Of a stretch of DNA of 64,000 nt, positions 46,696-57,724 are shown one piece after another. Numbering within the stretch: position 1 is the first letter of the stretch; every line of letters begins with the position of its first letter. The notes under the pieces are model-generated. The model did no database searches. It was given only the letters and a program-made list of their open reading frames with translations, and had not been told where the DNA came from. Origin of the DNA: Siderastrea radians. Its lineage: Eukaryota; Cnidaria; Anthozoa; Scleractinia; Rhizangiidae. The position numbers and the translations under genes are program-made. The stretch is from the NCBI GenBank assembly GCA_964017195.1, contig OZ024894.1, positions 1,240,501 to 1,304,500 on the forward strand, written 5' to 3'.

Positions 46696-48742
46696 TTGGA
46701 CTTCCAACCGGTATGAATGGTATGTGAGCGAAGGCCCTGGTGTTCAGTTCGAGGTCCGTTTGACGTCCATGTGGAGGACATGCTCAACAGCTTGGTACGC
46801 TCATGCCCATCCGTGCTCCCATGAATTTGATTTCCGAAGCACGTGAAACGGATTTTGCCGTTGAAAATAATATCTGTAGACCTAACATTGGCAAATCACC
46901 TAGCAAGGCATTAAAAAATGAAAACAATTAAAGGGGGCTCGTCAAGTGTACAGGAGAGACGAAGAACCGTCCACAATTCGTAAAGCCAAATTATGCCGAA
47001 CAATGGATAAGAGATCTAAGAGAAAAGGTTTGAAATTTTTGATAAGACAATAAGACTTAAGTTATATTCCTCGCTCTTCAGAATTGCATTCTCTAAGCAA
47101 AGTTGAAATTTACTAGGCTCCTTAAACACAGCCGTAATAGCTTTTATGGCAAATACCATTTTAAGAAATGTAAGATTTCCATCCTAATAAAGTTTAACAT
47201 GTTCCTGTTGCCGTTTATACTACAACAAACTTCTTGTAGTCATGTTGAGCGTTGCCACTTGTTACTTTTTTCACTGTATTAAATTTAAGCAATTGTTCTT
47301 CTTTTAAATAAAATAATTGTTCAATTGAATATAAGGCTTGTTTACTGTATAGTTCAATTCATTTTCCCCCTTCATGATTCCGTCGCGATTTCCTCTGTTG
47401 ATACTGGACCTAAAAGGTTACTCGCATTCACCATTTCATGCTACACACCCACTATTCAATTACTAAACAGAGGTTTACCCGCACTTCCTGACCATTGGTT
47501 ACTGCTAGTTGGATACAAGTTAATGATACCCAACTCGGTGCTACACAAGTGCCTCGTTTATTATTTATCACCTCACATCCAACGCTTATCCAACCCACGC
47601 TCGTAAAACAATTGTTAAATATCCTTTGTCTGGGTGGTGTTGTTCCGTTTCTGTCAAACAGTTAATTATAAAAGTCCCGCTAAGTTAGAGACGTTCAGTC
47701 TGGTCAAATCGATGCGTTTACGAGAAAAAACAAATGGAAAGTAAAACAGGTGTCTTATAAGCACATTTTACCGAGGCAGATTCCCCCCCAAAAAAAACGG
47801 GCGTAATATGTTTCCTTTTCACGTGTGACACAACACGTTTTAATATAGCCTTTATTCAGCTCGAAGATTCGAAGGTGTATATTATTTATAACTTATTAAA
47901 CGTGCGTTAAAGCCAGCCCGCGAAACGTTTGTTATTACAACACCTACGTGTCAGTGCATTGTTCAGCTGAATCTTTCTTCAGTTGTAACATGAAAATGCA
48001 TTTCGAAGTAAGTTTATGATGCGGTGTCGAATTTGCCTCTTTTTTCAGCAGTAGATCAAAGGGTTGAGCAATGAAATAAGAAACACTAGCGTTTTAGTGT
48101 AAACTTTAATCAAGCTTATGACAGTACTTGGCTCAGACGACGTAAAAGTGCCAATCCAAAGAATACAAATACTGGGCGAATAACAAATAAAAATTTTAAA
48201 TAAACGTAAATCGTAACGCGTTGCGACGGCTTATTTTTTGAGCCTTCCAAAGTTTGTCATTTCCCTATTCTGTGCTACTTGCTGTACTTAAATGGCATCA
48301 ATTTGATGCGCGTGTTGTTGTGCGGCTACATATATCTTGTAATTTAGAAATGTTGTAGTTAGTACACAAGCAGTCGCAATAATGGCTTCAATCACGTCAA
48401 CAATTTTTGCTGGCTTCCACACCTCATCCAACGAAAGGATTGCACAGAACACCCAAACTGAAATTACCATAGCAAAAACACGCTTGTGAGTCACAAGCTC
48501 CTGGCATCTGAGTTGAAGATAAATGACCAAAAATCTGCCTGCACTTAAAGCCACCACACCGAAGAACGAAGCAAAAGCAAATAAATTTGCCGTGGTACGG
48601 TATGCGATGGATATGGTATTAAAAGTTGGATTGTTTCCAGTACAAGTGTCTTGCTTCGATCCCATGACAAGACATGCAATTTATAAAGGTTGGACTATTA
48701 AACCAACAACGAAATCAGAAACAGCCAGACTCAGGAGCAATC
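45545..48742. repeat. 3.2-kb segmental duplication, copy B
   Basis: Collinear with 38,163-41,345 in the same orientation. It ends abruptly at 48,742, where a MITE begins, and the copy A continuation (loop 1 and TM1 of the receptor) is missing here. Confidence 0.93.
47979..48742 (-). pseudogene. GPCR pseudogene 8 (subfamily A), 5' truncated
   Basis: TM2-3 to TM5 are open at 48,288-48,665, including the same GRF mutation as pseudogene 7. The reading frame is lost between TM5 and TM6. TM1 and the start are missing because the copy ends at the MITE at 48,743. It has no frameshift at the TAAACC site, so that 1-base insertion in pseudogene 7 came after the duplication. Confidence 0.9.
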
Positions 48743-49008
48743 TTAACACTAAACCTACTAAAACAATTAGATTATGAGCTCCAGATTTCTATCGAGAGCG
48801 AATAATCTAATTGTTTTAGTATAAATCTCGATTAATATTCCACTAAAGTGAAATGTTTTACATCATTGCACGGTTATTTTGAAGTATAAGACTGTGCCTG
48901 CCACTCACCTTTTCGCTACTCACTATCTGTCACGGAATAGATAGCGAGTAGGGTAGCCAATCAGATTGCAGCATTTATGATAGAACGCTAGTAGATTTAT
49001 ACTAAATG
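48743..49008. mobile_element. 266-bp MITE at a duplication breakpoint
   Basis: TTAACACTAAACCTACTA on the left and the partly complementary TAGTAGATTTATACTAAATGG on the right look like degenerate terminal repeats. A strong subterminal hairpin (CTACTAAAACAATTAGATT with its complement) lies at 48,757-48,822. It sits exactly where the segmental duplication stops and stub unit 4 begins. Confidence 0.65.
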
Positions 49009-49480
49009 GTATAGTTTCCTACTCCTACGTTTTTTTGTTTTTTTGTTTAGTTTTTTATTTTTTGTTTGTTTGTTTGTTTGTTTTTTTGTTTTTGTTTTTG
49101 GCGTGACGAGCTAAGAAACCTCTGCATAGGAGACTAAGGTAGGCACTGAAGGAAGTTTCAATTAGAAAAACATTCAGGCACACTTTAAGTTTCATTTTTT
49201 GCTTCTGTATGTGCTTCTTTCACTTCTCATGACAAAAGAAGGTCTTCAACAACATCACGACTGAAAGTTATGACGGTAAACCGCTCTCGTAATTTATTTT
49301 TTTTCACAAGTCTACCCCGGGGTAACTCGCCAGTTTTAAAGCTGAATTTCGTACGACGTCATCGCGTTGTTGTAATGACGACACAACTAGCGCGGGATGT
49401 ATGTTGGGCAAAGGTCTTTGGCTTTCATCGTTGAATATAACTGTCAAAGAGAGCCATTAATTGGCTAGGTTTTGCGAAAA
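49009..49480 (-). pseudogene. GPCR 5' stub unit 4
   Basis: ATG at 49,426-49,428 (MKAKDLCPTYIP) with about 45 bases of receptor sequence, then the same spacer as stub 3 (GTTGTTGTAATGACGAC). T/G-rich simple sequence lies at 49,030-49,100. Confidence 0.75.
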
Positions 49481-49724
49481 CGCCTCTTTTCAGGCTTTAT
49501 CTTTGCAGAAAAACTTTAATTTTTCAAAATTCAAATTTCGTCTTCCGAACTTATGCGGCAAATTAAATTTGCAGTTCCATTACATTTTCTACGTGGCTTT
49601 TTTTTGTCTGGGGCGTTCCACATTTCAGAACCTTCAAAGTTAACTGAAGCCATTTTCAATTGTTTTGTCCCTTGGATCCCAATTTACGTGAAAGAGGACC
49701 GACAGAGCTTCAAAGGCAAAGCAA

Positions 49725-50475
49725 CGTGAATGGTGTCGGTTCAAATGTAGCGAAGAAATCGGTTGTTGAAGGCGAGCGTCTATGTCTTGTTTAGGGCGTT
49801 TGAAGACGTACCTGCTACCACGAAAATCGATATTTCAGGTAAGAAATATTTTTTCGATAAAAAATAAAAATACCACGTAAAACTTTGATAGATTTCCTTC
49901 GAAGTTATCGCAAGAGAAGTCATATGCATCGTGGTTTAGTTCATATGCACGGCCGTTGTAATTTTAACTTGAAGTGTTGTGCTTCGCCGCCATGGCGTTT
50001 TGGCTTCTGCTGCTTATCGATTTTCTATTCTAAAAGGTCGGTTTTGCTTTTTGTTTCAGCTAATGGATCGTCATATTTCTATTTTGAAGACAGTCTGTCG
50101 ACCATGTGGCAAACGGCTGCCCAGTAAGTCTGGATATTCGGGAGTATGAACGGCGTCGGTTGAAATCGTGGCAAGTTATCGTCTGTTGAAGTCGAGTGAC
50201 CACGTTTAGTTTGACTCGCGCGAGAAGGTACCTGCTACCATGGAAATGGAAAATTGAGGTACGTCAGACTTTTTGCGTTCAAAAGGAAAATATAGCGGTA
50301 TTGGAAGGAAATTTGCTTCAGATCCATCGAAACAGAAGTCATATGCATCGTGGTTTAGTTCATATGCACGGCTTTTATAAATCGCGTTAATGGAGAGTTA
50401 TGACTTCTGCTGCTCAGGCTTATCGACTTTTCATTCCTAAGTTCGTTGTTTTTGCTTTTCAGCTCATGGAAATAG
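49725..50475 (+). repeat. Two tandem diverged copies of a ~415-bp unit with a conserved 38-bp block
   Basis: The units correspond from GGTGTCGGTT (49,731) and GGCGTCGGTT (about 50,151). They diverge strongly except for a 38-bp block identical in both (49,915-49,952 and 50,334-50,371). The block contains two CATATGCA words 21 bp apart, start to start. Confidence 0.85.
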
Positions 50476-50577
50476 AGTTTTCCCAAGTTCAATCGTAACA
50501 GCTTCGTCCCTTTGATCAAGATACAAAGGACACAGCTAGTTAATTTGCGACACAGCTAAATTTGGCTGGTAAATATT

Positions 50578-50580
<3 letters not shown>

Positions 50581-50634
<54 letters not shown>
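50581..50634. repeat. (GA)27 microsatellite
   Basis: Fifty-four bases of uninterrupted GA inside the last putative intron of the candidate transcript. Confidence 0.97.
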
Positions 50635-50636
<2 letters not shown>

Positions 50637-51727
50637 TCTCAAGTAGTGATACTGTTTGGACGTTTTGACGCTGTTAGAGCCCTTTAAAATCTTTGGGTGT
50701 GCTAGCTTTGGGCAATAAATTAGGTTTTTGGACTCAGCTTGATTGCAAGATTCCTAAAAGTCGCTAAAAGGAGTGATGTTTCAGTTCTCAAAGGGTACGC
50801 GAGTTTCTAATTAATAAATAGGTGATATGATGTTTGCTTGCGGTTATCTGCAAGACATGTAACTTTATCACCGATGTCGTAAGTGTCTAAAGGATCAAAG
50901 TTATTCTGAGACTGTTGCAGTTTTCTTTCATCACACACCTAGCTACGGCTTCTTACGTATACATCATGTATACATGGTTGTCGTTGAAATTGAAAGATTA
51001 ATTAAAACATTGCCCCTCCATTGTCTTATGCCGTCGTTATCATCCAACAGATAGCTCTCCAGCAGTTAATTGCGCTTAGCAATTCTGACAGAGGTTGTTG
51101 TTTGACCTTCCTGTGACGGTCTGTTTGTAGTTCATAAACGATTTTCTAACCTCCATTGTTAACACGAATCTGCAGCAGTTGAAATGCTGGTTCGTTAGAA
51201 TCAAGGACGCTTCTCGTAAATGTATTGTCAGCTGTATTGTGTTAATGAAGTTTTACTGTCCTCTCTTTCCTAGGATTGTATGTGGAGAACCCACCGTAAC
51301 TTTTCACACCAAACAGGAGCAAAATTTCCGAAGAAATGAGCAGGCCAGCGGAGGAGCATACGTCCCTGGACTTAAATCGACGGCCCAAGAGACGGAGTTT
51401 GCAACCGAAGTTCATCGAGTTCGCGTACCCGGCTAGCGGAGTGTGAAAAAGAAATGCATATGTCAGTAGATTTCGAAAATTAGATCAGATGTCGAAAGTT
51501 ATTTGTGATGTGAAAATAAATAAATGATATGTTTCGTGTAATTTATTGCTAATTTTACACTGTTCCCCTTCGCCAAAATAATATTAGAATATGGCCGCCA
51601 GTCATGAGGCAGCAAGAAAAATGAACAGTCCCAGTCCCTCTCGGCCAAATAAGTTTGTTTTGGTTTTGTCTAGACCAATCACATTGCTAGAAATCATATA
51701 GACAAAGCTGTCTATGGCCCTGACTGT

Positions 51728-52353
51728 TTCTTCATTCTGTGCTACGTGGTGGACTTGAAGGGCCTGGAATTGATGTGCATGGCGTCGTATGGCTAGGTAT
51801 ATCTTGAAGTTAAAAAAATGTTGTGGTTATCATACAAGCAGTAGAAATAACACCCATAATCACCTTAAAAGTATCCCCTAGGTTCCAATAATCATGCATT
51901 AAACTGATAATTGCACTCAACACCCAAGTTGAAATTAGCATAGCAACAACACGCTTGTGAGTCACAAGTTCCTGGTATTTGAGGTGAAGATGAATGGCCA
52001 AGAATCTGTCTGCACTTGAAGACATGACACCGAAGAACGAAGCAAAAGTAAATACAAATCCTGTGATGCGGTAAGCGATGGACGTGGCATTAAAAGTTTG
52101 ATTGTTCTCCGGCTTTGTTTTGTTGTAACTCCATAATAAGACATGCAATGTATAAAGGTTGGACTATTAAACCAACACCGAGATCAGAAACAGCCAGACT
52201 CAGGAGCAATGGTTTTAAAGGCTTTGGCAACGAGGACGTTTTTCTTATCGCATGTATTGTGACACTGTTCAACATGACGGCTGTACAAGATAAGAAAGCA
52301 TTCAAGACGGAATTAGCGATGTACGAAGAAGAGAGGACTTTAGCTTCTGTCAT
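51728..52353 (-). pseudogene. GPCR pseudogene 9 (subfamily B), 3' truncated
   Basis: Start at 52,351-52,353 (MTEAKVLSSSYIANS). TM1-TM2 are open to ELQQNKAG; a small insertion (GCCGG) before ENNQTFNATS shifts the frame; TM3-TM5 are then open to about 51,810. Homology ends at QNEE near 51,728, before TM6. SADRF is intact, so damage is recent apart from the 3' truncation. Confidence 0.9.
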
Positions 52354-52439
52354 TGTCAACTCAAGCAGATAACTGGAGAGATAGGTTTGGATGAAAAAGG
52401 TTCGTGATGGTAGTGACTCTTGAGGCTTTATCTTCACAG

Positions 52440-54930
52440 AAATAGTTTTGTCTTGAAAAATTCAAAACGCTTGTTTCGAACTGATGTGGAACATCCGGAT
52501 GGTTAAATTACGATGTTCCACCCTGCAAAACTTCGTTCAATTTTCGTATTGGGCAGGCACCAGAGAGCTGCTGTTCACATTTAATAAACTGACGTAAAAC
52601 AATAGAATTTATATATCGCTGGAAATGACGCGGGAAACAAAACCCGTAGCTACTTGGAACTTAACTCAAGCGTCGCTTGACGTGAATGCTGAGCTCAGTG
52701 AATAAGTTGCTCACTAAACCTTTGGTCTTTTGAAGCTTGTGCCTTAAACAGGTGCCTTAGTCGCTGACATCAAATGTTTGTCTTATCTCAATGTTTGTTC
52801 CTTAAATGAAGATGCAAGACAAACAACCATTAAAGAACGTCCAGTAAGGTACCGAAGCAGGAATTTTTAATAAACAACGTGTGTTTGCATGGGAAAAAAG
52901 TTACTGACAAGCTGGCTCACAAATGAGTATTCAAGTAAAAGCCGATTGGTACTTGTCTCATAACGGCAGAAACCGTTTCCGTTTTTCTCCCTCAAATGCT
53001 TCGTCTATACCTCGTAATTTTGAGCGATGATTGATATAGCGGTAAATAATATAGTAAAAGACCATTTATACGCAAAACAGGTGGTTCTTTAAGATGATTC
53101 TTTAATAATTATTCAGTTACTTGGTTGAATGGCTTTGTTTTTCAACTTACTCCTGCCACATTTTTAAAATTGATGGGACGGATGGAACATGCAGAGTTCA
53201 AAACGAAAAACATATAAATGATAAGAACTAAGGAAGAGGAACGATTGTTATTTCTTCACATGAATACAGTCAATCTCGCCTTCCACACACCGCGTTACTA
53301 CAGACACCCTAGCCTGCGCAACAGGCATAAACGGGAGGGGTAGCGGTAGCTATAGGAAGTGGGAGGGAAAATGGGGGGACTAGGGAGAAGGGAGAGGTGC
53401 GCTTGCAATAAAGCCCTTCAATTTTTTATTTCAGCGGCCGCAGGCAGCCGCAAAAGTCTGATTGATTAATTTGGCCGGTAAAGTCCTACGGGAATTGTTG
53501 GTTGTGTTTGGTTTATATGAAGAACGGTGGAGTTACGCTATTGGTCGGAACATGGCAACAGGAAAACAAGATTAAATTAACAAGGGGTTAGTTTCTAAAG
53601 AAACTGTGATGCTGCGTCGGTGGGGACTTGAAACAAAGAGAATTCGCTCCGACGAAGGGCTAACGCTCGAAACGTCATCTATCAATCTCTTTACGGTGGC
53701 CAATTTACCTTATCAACTCAGTTGGTAAATCCAAAACTTCAAGAACAAATTAGTTGAATGAAAAGCGTTCGTTGATACCGTGCGGGTAAAGTGTGCGATT
53801 TGAAAAATTACTTTTCTTTTAGATTTGCACGGTTTTCCGTGTTACTCCTGGTGTAGGGAAAGGCCGCAGACCGACATATGTTGGCTAGAATGATCAGGGA
53901 GATTGAAGTGTCAGGAGACTGATTTGGATGTGTCTCCTCCCTGTTTCGCTAATGAATATATTTTCGCATAAAGTGCATGTTATGCAATAATGCCTTATAA
54001 GGAAATTGATGCCAAGGCGTTCAAAAGTTTTTATCGTAAAGTAGTTTCGTCCAAAAATAAGGCAGCAACAACTACTAAGTTGAGAATTTAACAAAACAGT
54101 TATTCTACTCGCACTAATTTGGATACGAGTTGATTACAATCAACCTTGGCACTACGTGCGTCGTTTATTATTTAGCACCTCATATCCAACGCTTATCCAA
54201 TCCACGCTCGTGAAACAATTGTTAAATATCCTTTGAGCGGGTGGTGTTTATTCGTTTCTTAATTATAAAAGTCGCGCCAAGTTAGAAACAGTCAGTCATG
54301 TGTTTATGAGAAATACAAATGGAAAGTAAAACAGGTATCTCAGTAATAAGCACATTTTAGCTGGGTAATTTACCCATATTATGGCATTTGTGTCAGCTGA
54401 AAAAACGGTTGTAATGTTTCTTTTTAACTAATGACATGATTGTTACAAGAATAAAAATATAACGCCTTCAACTGGTGCGAAAATGTGTTGTTATTATTGA
54501 AGTGTCTTAAAGCCAGCCTTGTCCAGTAAGGGGCCGCTAAAATTTTGTTATTTATGAAAACAACCCACGAAACTGAAGTTTAATTTTTTCTTTGTGTGCT
54601 GAACTTAACACAAGCGGTGTCGTTTTAAAGCTGAATTGTTTACCAGCTGATCTAAATCCGGTCTTTAGAAACCTTGTGCCTCAAGCATATGTCCCAGCCC
54701 TTGTCATCAAAACTTTGCCTCGGATTTGCATGTTTCTTCAATTAAATGAACCCAAGATGACCGGCCAGGTTACAAATAAGCATTACAGATTGTACAGTTT
54801 GACTGAAGGAAAAAAATTTAATTTAAAAACATCCACGGAATTGAATTTTTTTGTTCTTCTGTTTGCTTCTTTCAGTTCTTGTGAAAACAAATTAGCTTAT
54901 TCACTAAAGGAAAATGTTGTTCTTGGCTGG
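52440..54930. repeat. Spacer module, copy 2 of 3
   Basis: Parallel to 24,791-27,200 and 57,050-59,335. It includes the conserved GC-rich segment GCGGCCGCAGGCAGCCGC (about 53,434), the PLE-like words near 53,650 and the TTTATTATTTAGCACCTCA block. A 152-codon ORF at 54,592-55,050 crosses into retained receptor flank and has no recognisable product. Confidence 0.75.
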
Positions 54931-55069
54931 TTTACAGATACATTCTCTACATGGCTTACTTCCCTCCTGTGTTCGTTTGATCGACTTCCCCAGAGCGGAA
55001 AGAGAGACTACTCGTATTCTATCAGTCCCTTACTTTCATTTTCAAACTAAATTCTGGCGTGTTTCTCTC

Positions 55070-55990
55070 TATTAGCCAATAGAAACGTCCGTTTTATGTA
55101 TCGTACATAAAGAGAATTTTGATTTTAATCATTTAGTTAACCATTTCTGATCGATATCCTATGAAAGAATTGGTTTATGCTTTAGCTGTGACTCCATCGC
55201 GTCATGGATTCACGCAGAATACTTAGAGACCATTCGAGAAGCTAGAGGTGCTCTTAGCCAATCGCCTCCGCTCTAGCAACCTTACGTTTCTCTGGTGTAC
55301 TTCACACTTTTCGCGTGCATCCATAACTCCAGATAGACGCACGCTAAGCATTCTCGTTTCAGTTCAATTTTTCGCTTTCTGATTGGTTCACACAGGTTAT
55401 GAGCAATTAAATAACCCTGCTTTTTGCCTTATAAGGAAATTAGATGCCATGTCAAGTGCCGCGGTGTTCGGAAGTTTTCACCCTCAAGTAGTTTCATCCA
55501 AAAATAAGGCAGCAACGTTTACTAAGTTAAGAATTTTTAAAACAAAACAGTTATTCTATTCGCACTTTTTTGCATACGAGTTAACTATAACCAACTCGGT
55601 GCTACGTGACCTCGTTTATTATTTATCACCTTAAATTCAACGCTTATCCAACCCATGCTCATGAAACAATTGTTAAATTTATATATCCTTTGAGCGCGTG
55701 GTCTTGTTCCGTTTCTGTCAAGTTAGGGACGGGCAGTCTTGTCAAATCGATGCCTTTATGAGAAATACAAATGGAAATTAAAACAGGTTTCTAATAAGCA
55801 CATATTACCGATGCAATTTCCCTATATTATGGGATATTTTTCAGCTGACAAAACGGGCGTAATATGTTTCCTTGTCACTTGTGACACAATATGTCGTAAT
55901 ATAGCCTTCACTGGGCTCGAAGCTGTATATTATTTATAACTTATTAAACGTGCATTAACGCCAGCCTCGTCCAGTTAAGTTTTTCATAAA
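55070..55990. repeat. Spacer module, copy 2 of 2 (pairs with 33,936-34,930)
   Basis: Collinear with the earlier copy, without the 65-bp palindromic insert and without the SINE. No gene. Confidence 0.8.
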
Positions 55991-56039
55991 AAGTTTATTA
56001 TTAAAACTTCTATGTGTCAATAACCGTTCAGCTGAATAT

Positions 56040-56961
56040 TTCTTCCGTTGTAACGCATGAAAATGCATTTCGAACTAAGGTTAGGGTATTGTGTCAAATG
56101 TCTCTCATTTTCTAGCAGTAAATCAAAGGGTTGGGCGATGAATTGAGAAACACCAGTGTTTTAATGTAAACTTTAATCAAGTTTATGACAGTGCTAGGCC
56201 CAGATGGCGTTATAGTGTCAATCCAAAAAATACAAATACTTGGCGAATAACAAAACAAAAATATTAAATAAACGTAAATCGTTGTTACCGCATATTTTCT
56301 GAGTCTTCCAAAACTTGTCATTTCCCTATTCTGTGTTACTTGCTGTACTTGAAGGGTATCAATTTGATGCGCGTGTTGTCGTACGGCTACATATATCTTG
56401 TAATTTAGCAATGTTGTGGTTAGCACACAAGCAGTCGCAATAATGGCTTCAATCACGTCAACAATTTTTCGTGGCCTCCACACCTCATCCAACGAAAGGA
56501 TTGCACATAACAACCAAACTGAAATTACCACAGCAGCAACACGCTTGTGAGTCACAAGTTCCTGGTATCTGAGATGAAGATATATGGCCAAGAATCTGTC
56601 TGCACTTAAAGACACCACACCGAAGAATGAAGCAAAAGATAATATAAAACCTGTGATGCGGTAAGCGATGGACGTGGCATTAAAAGATTGATTGTTCTCA
56701 TTGTTTTGTTGTAACTCTATAACAAGACATGCAATGTATAAAGGTTGGACTATTAAACCAACACCGAGATCAGAAACAGCCAGACTCAAGAGCAATGTTT
56801 TTAAAGCCTTTGGTAAGGAGTTGGTTTTTTTTTGGTAACGAGGAAGTTTTTCTTATCGCGTGTATTGTAATACTGTTTAACGTGATGGCTGTGTAAGATA
56901 AGAAAACATTCAAGACGCAACTAGCGATGTACGAAGAAGAGAGGTCTTTAGCTTCTTTCAT
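56040..56961 (-). pseudogene. GPCR pseudogene 10, a mosaic of subfamilies A and B
   Basis: The start (56,959-56,961) and TM1 are subfamily B (MKEAKDLSSSYIASC). In loop 1 the B sequence is joined to a subfamily A loop 1 (GGTAAGGAGTTGG), duplicating the loop and shifting the frame. TM2 to TM3 continue as B (NATSIAYRITGF). From TM4 on it is A (KIVDVIEAIIATACVLTT). The frame 56,112-56,795 is open for 227 codons to NPLIYC, where a stop follows. It cannot make a whole receptor. Confidence 0.9.
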
Positions 56962-57317
56962 TGTCAACTGAAGTACTCAACTATGACAGACAGGTTTGGC
57001 CGAAAAAAGTTGCGACTGCAGTGGTGACTTCTGAGGCTTTGTCTTCACAGATTTCGAACTGATGTGGAAGATCCAGATCGATCAATCCTCGTATTTGACA
57101 GGCATCAGTGGAGCTGCTGTTCCGTCCAATAAAAACGCAAAACAATAGAACTCATATATCGCTGGAAACGACGTGGGAAACAAAACTGGTAGCAACTTGG
57201 AACTCAGTAACTCAACCGTCGCTTGACGTGAATGCTGAGCTGAATAAGTTATTCACTGATCCTATGGTCTTTTGAAGCTTGTCCTTCAAGCAGGTGTCCC
57301 AGTCGTTGACATCAAAT

Positions 57318-57724
57318 CAGGGGCACCCAACGACAATTTTCGGAAAAATATCTGTTCGGAAGACGATTTGAGATCTAGAATTTTCGGAACATTTGTTGTA
57401 AAATTTCTTGCTTGCCTGCCTCTTCTAGGATTTTCAAAAATCTAAAATATGGTATTATTGCCCATTTTTAACGGATTTCTACCCTTAAAAGGTCACCTAG
57501 ATTTTCTGGAGCCTTTTTTCTGGCTGAAATTTTCGAAAAGGTAAGTTTTGATCCCTATAATTTTCGGATCACTAGACTTTCAGCTAAGAAATCCGAACAG
57601 ATGAAAAGTTTTTAGGGGATAAAAATACGCCTATGTCTACCATTTAAATACTAAAATACGTTCAATAATGCTAAGTTAAGTGGTTTTGAACTATATTCTC
57701 GTTGGGTGCCCCTGATCAAATGTT
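57318..57724. mobile_element. 407-bp hAT-type MITE with empty-site evidence
   Basis: Ends CAGGGGCACCCAACGA and CGTTGGGTGCCCCTG, flanked by ATCAAAT on both sides (57,311-57,317 and 57,725-57,731). The paralogous positions at about 52,775 and 25,180 read GACATCAAATGTTT without insert. The interior has no ORF; TTTTCGGA words recur. Confidence 0.93.

Larger units (their letters stand above)
49690..51535 (+). ncRNA. Candidate spliced transcript with duplicated exon-intron unit
   Basis: Splice-like signals line up on the plus strand: donor TTTCAG|GTAAGA at 49,838, acceptor TTTGTTTCAG at 50,059, donor CCA|GTAAGT at 50,123, donor TTGAG|GTACGT at 50,258, acceptor GCTTTTCAG at 50,462 and acceptor TTTCCTAG at 51,273. 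AATAAA at 51,515 could end the transcript. The exon 50,060-50,123 could encode MDRHISILKTVCRPCGKRLP with a CxxC pair; the terminal region has an 85-codon ORF without recognisable family. A long non-coding RNA or a small-peptide gene are both possible. All exon joins are inference. Confidence 0.35.

Noticed and set aside
54592..55050. 152-codon ORF as a gene
   Set aside because: It runs across a receptor flank module and spacer that are non-coding in their paralogous copies.
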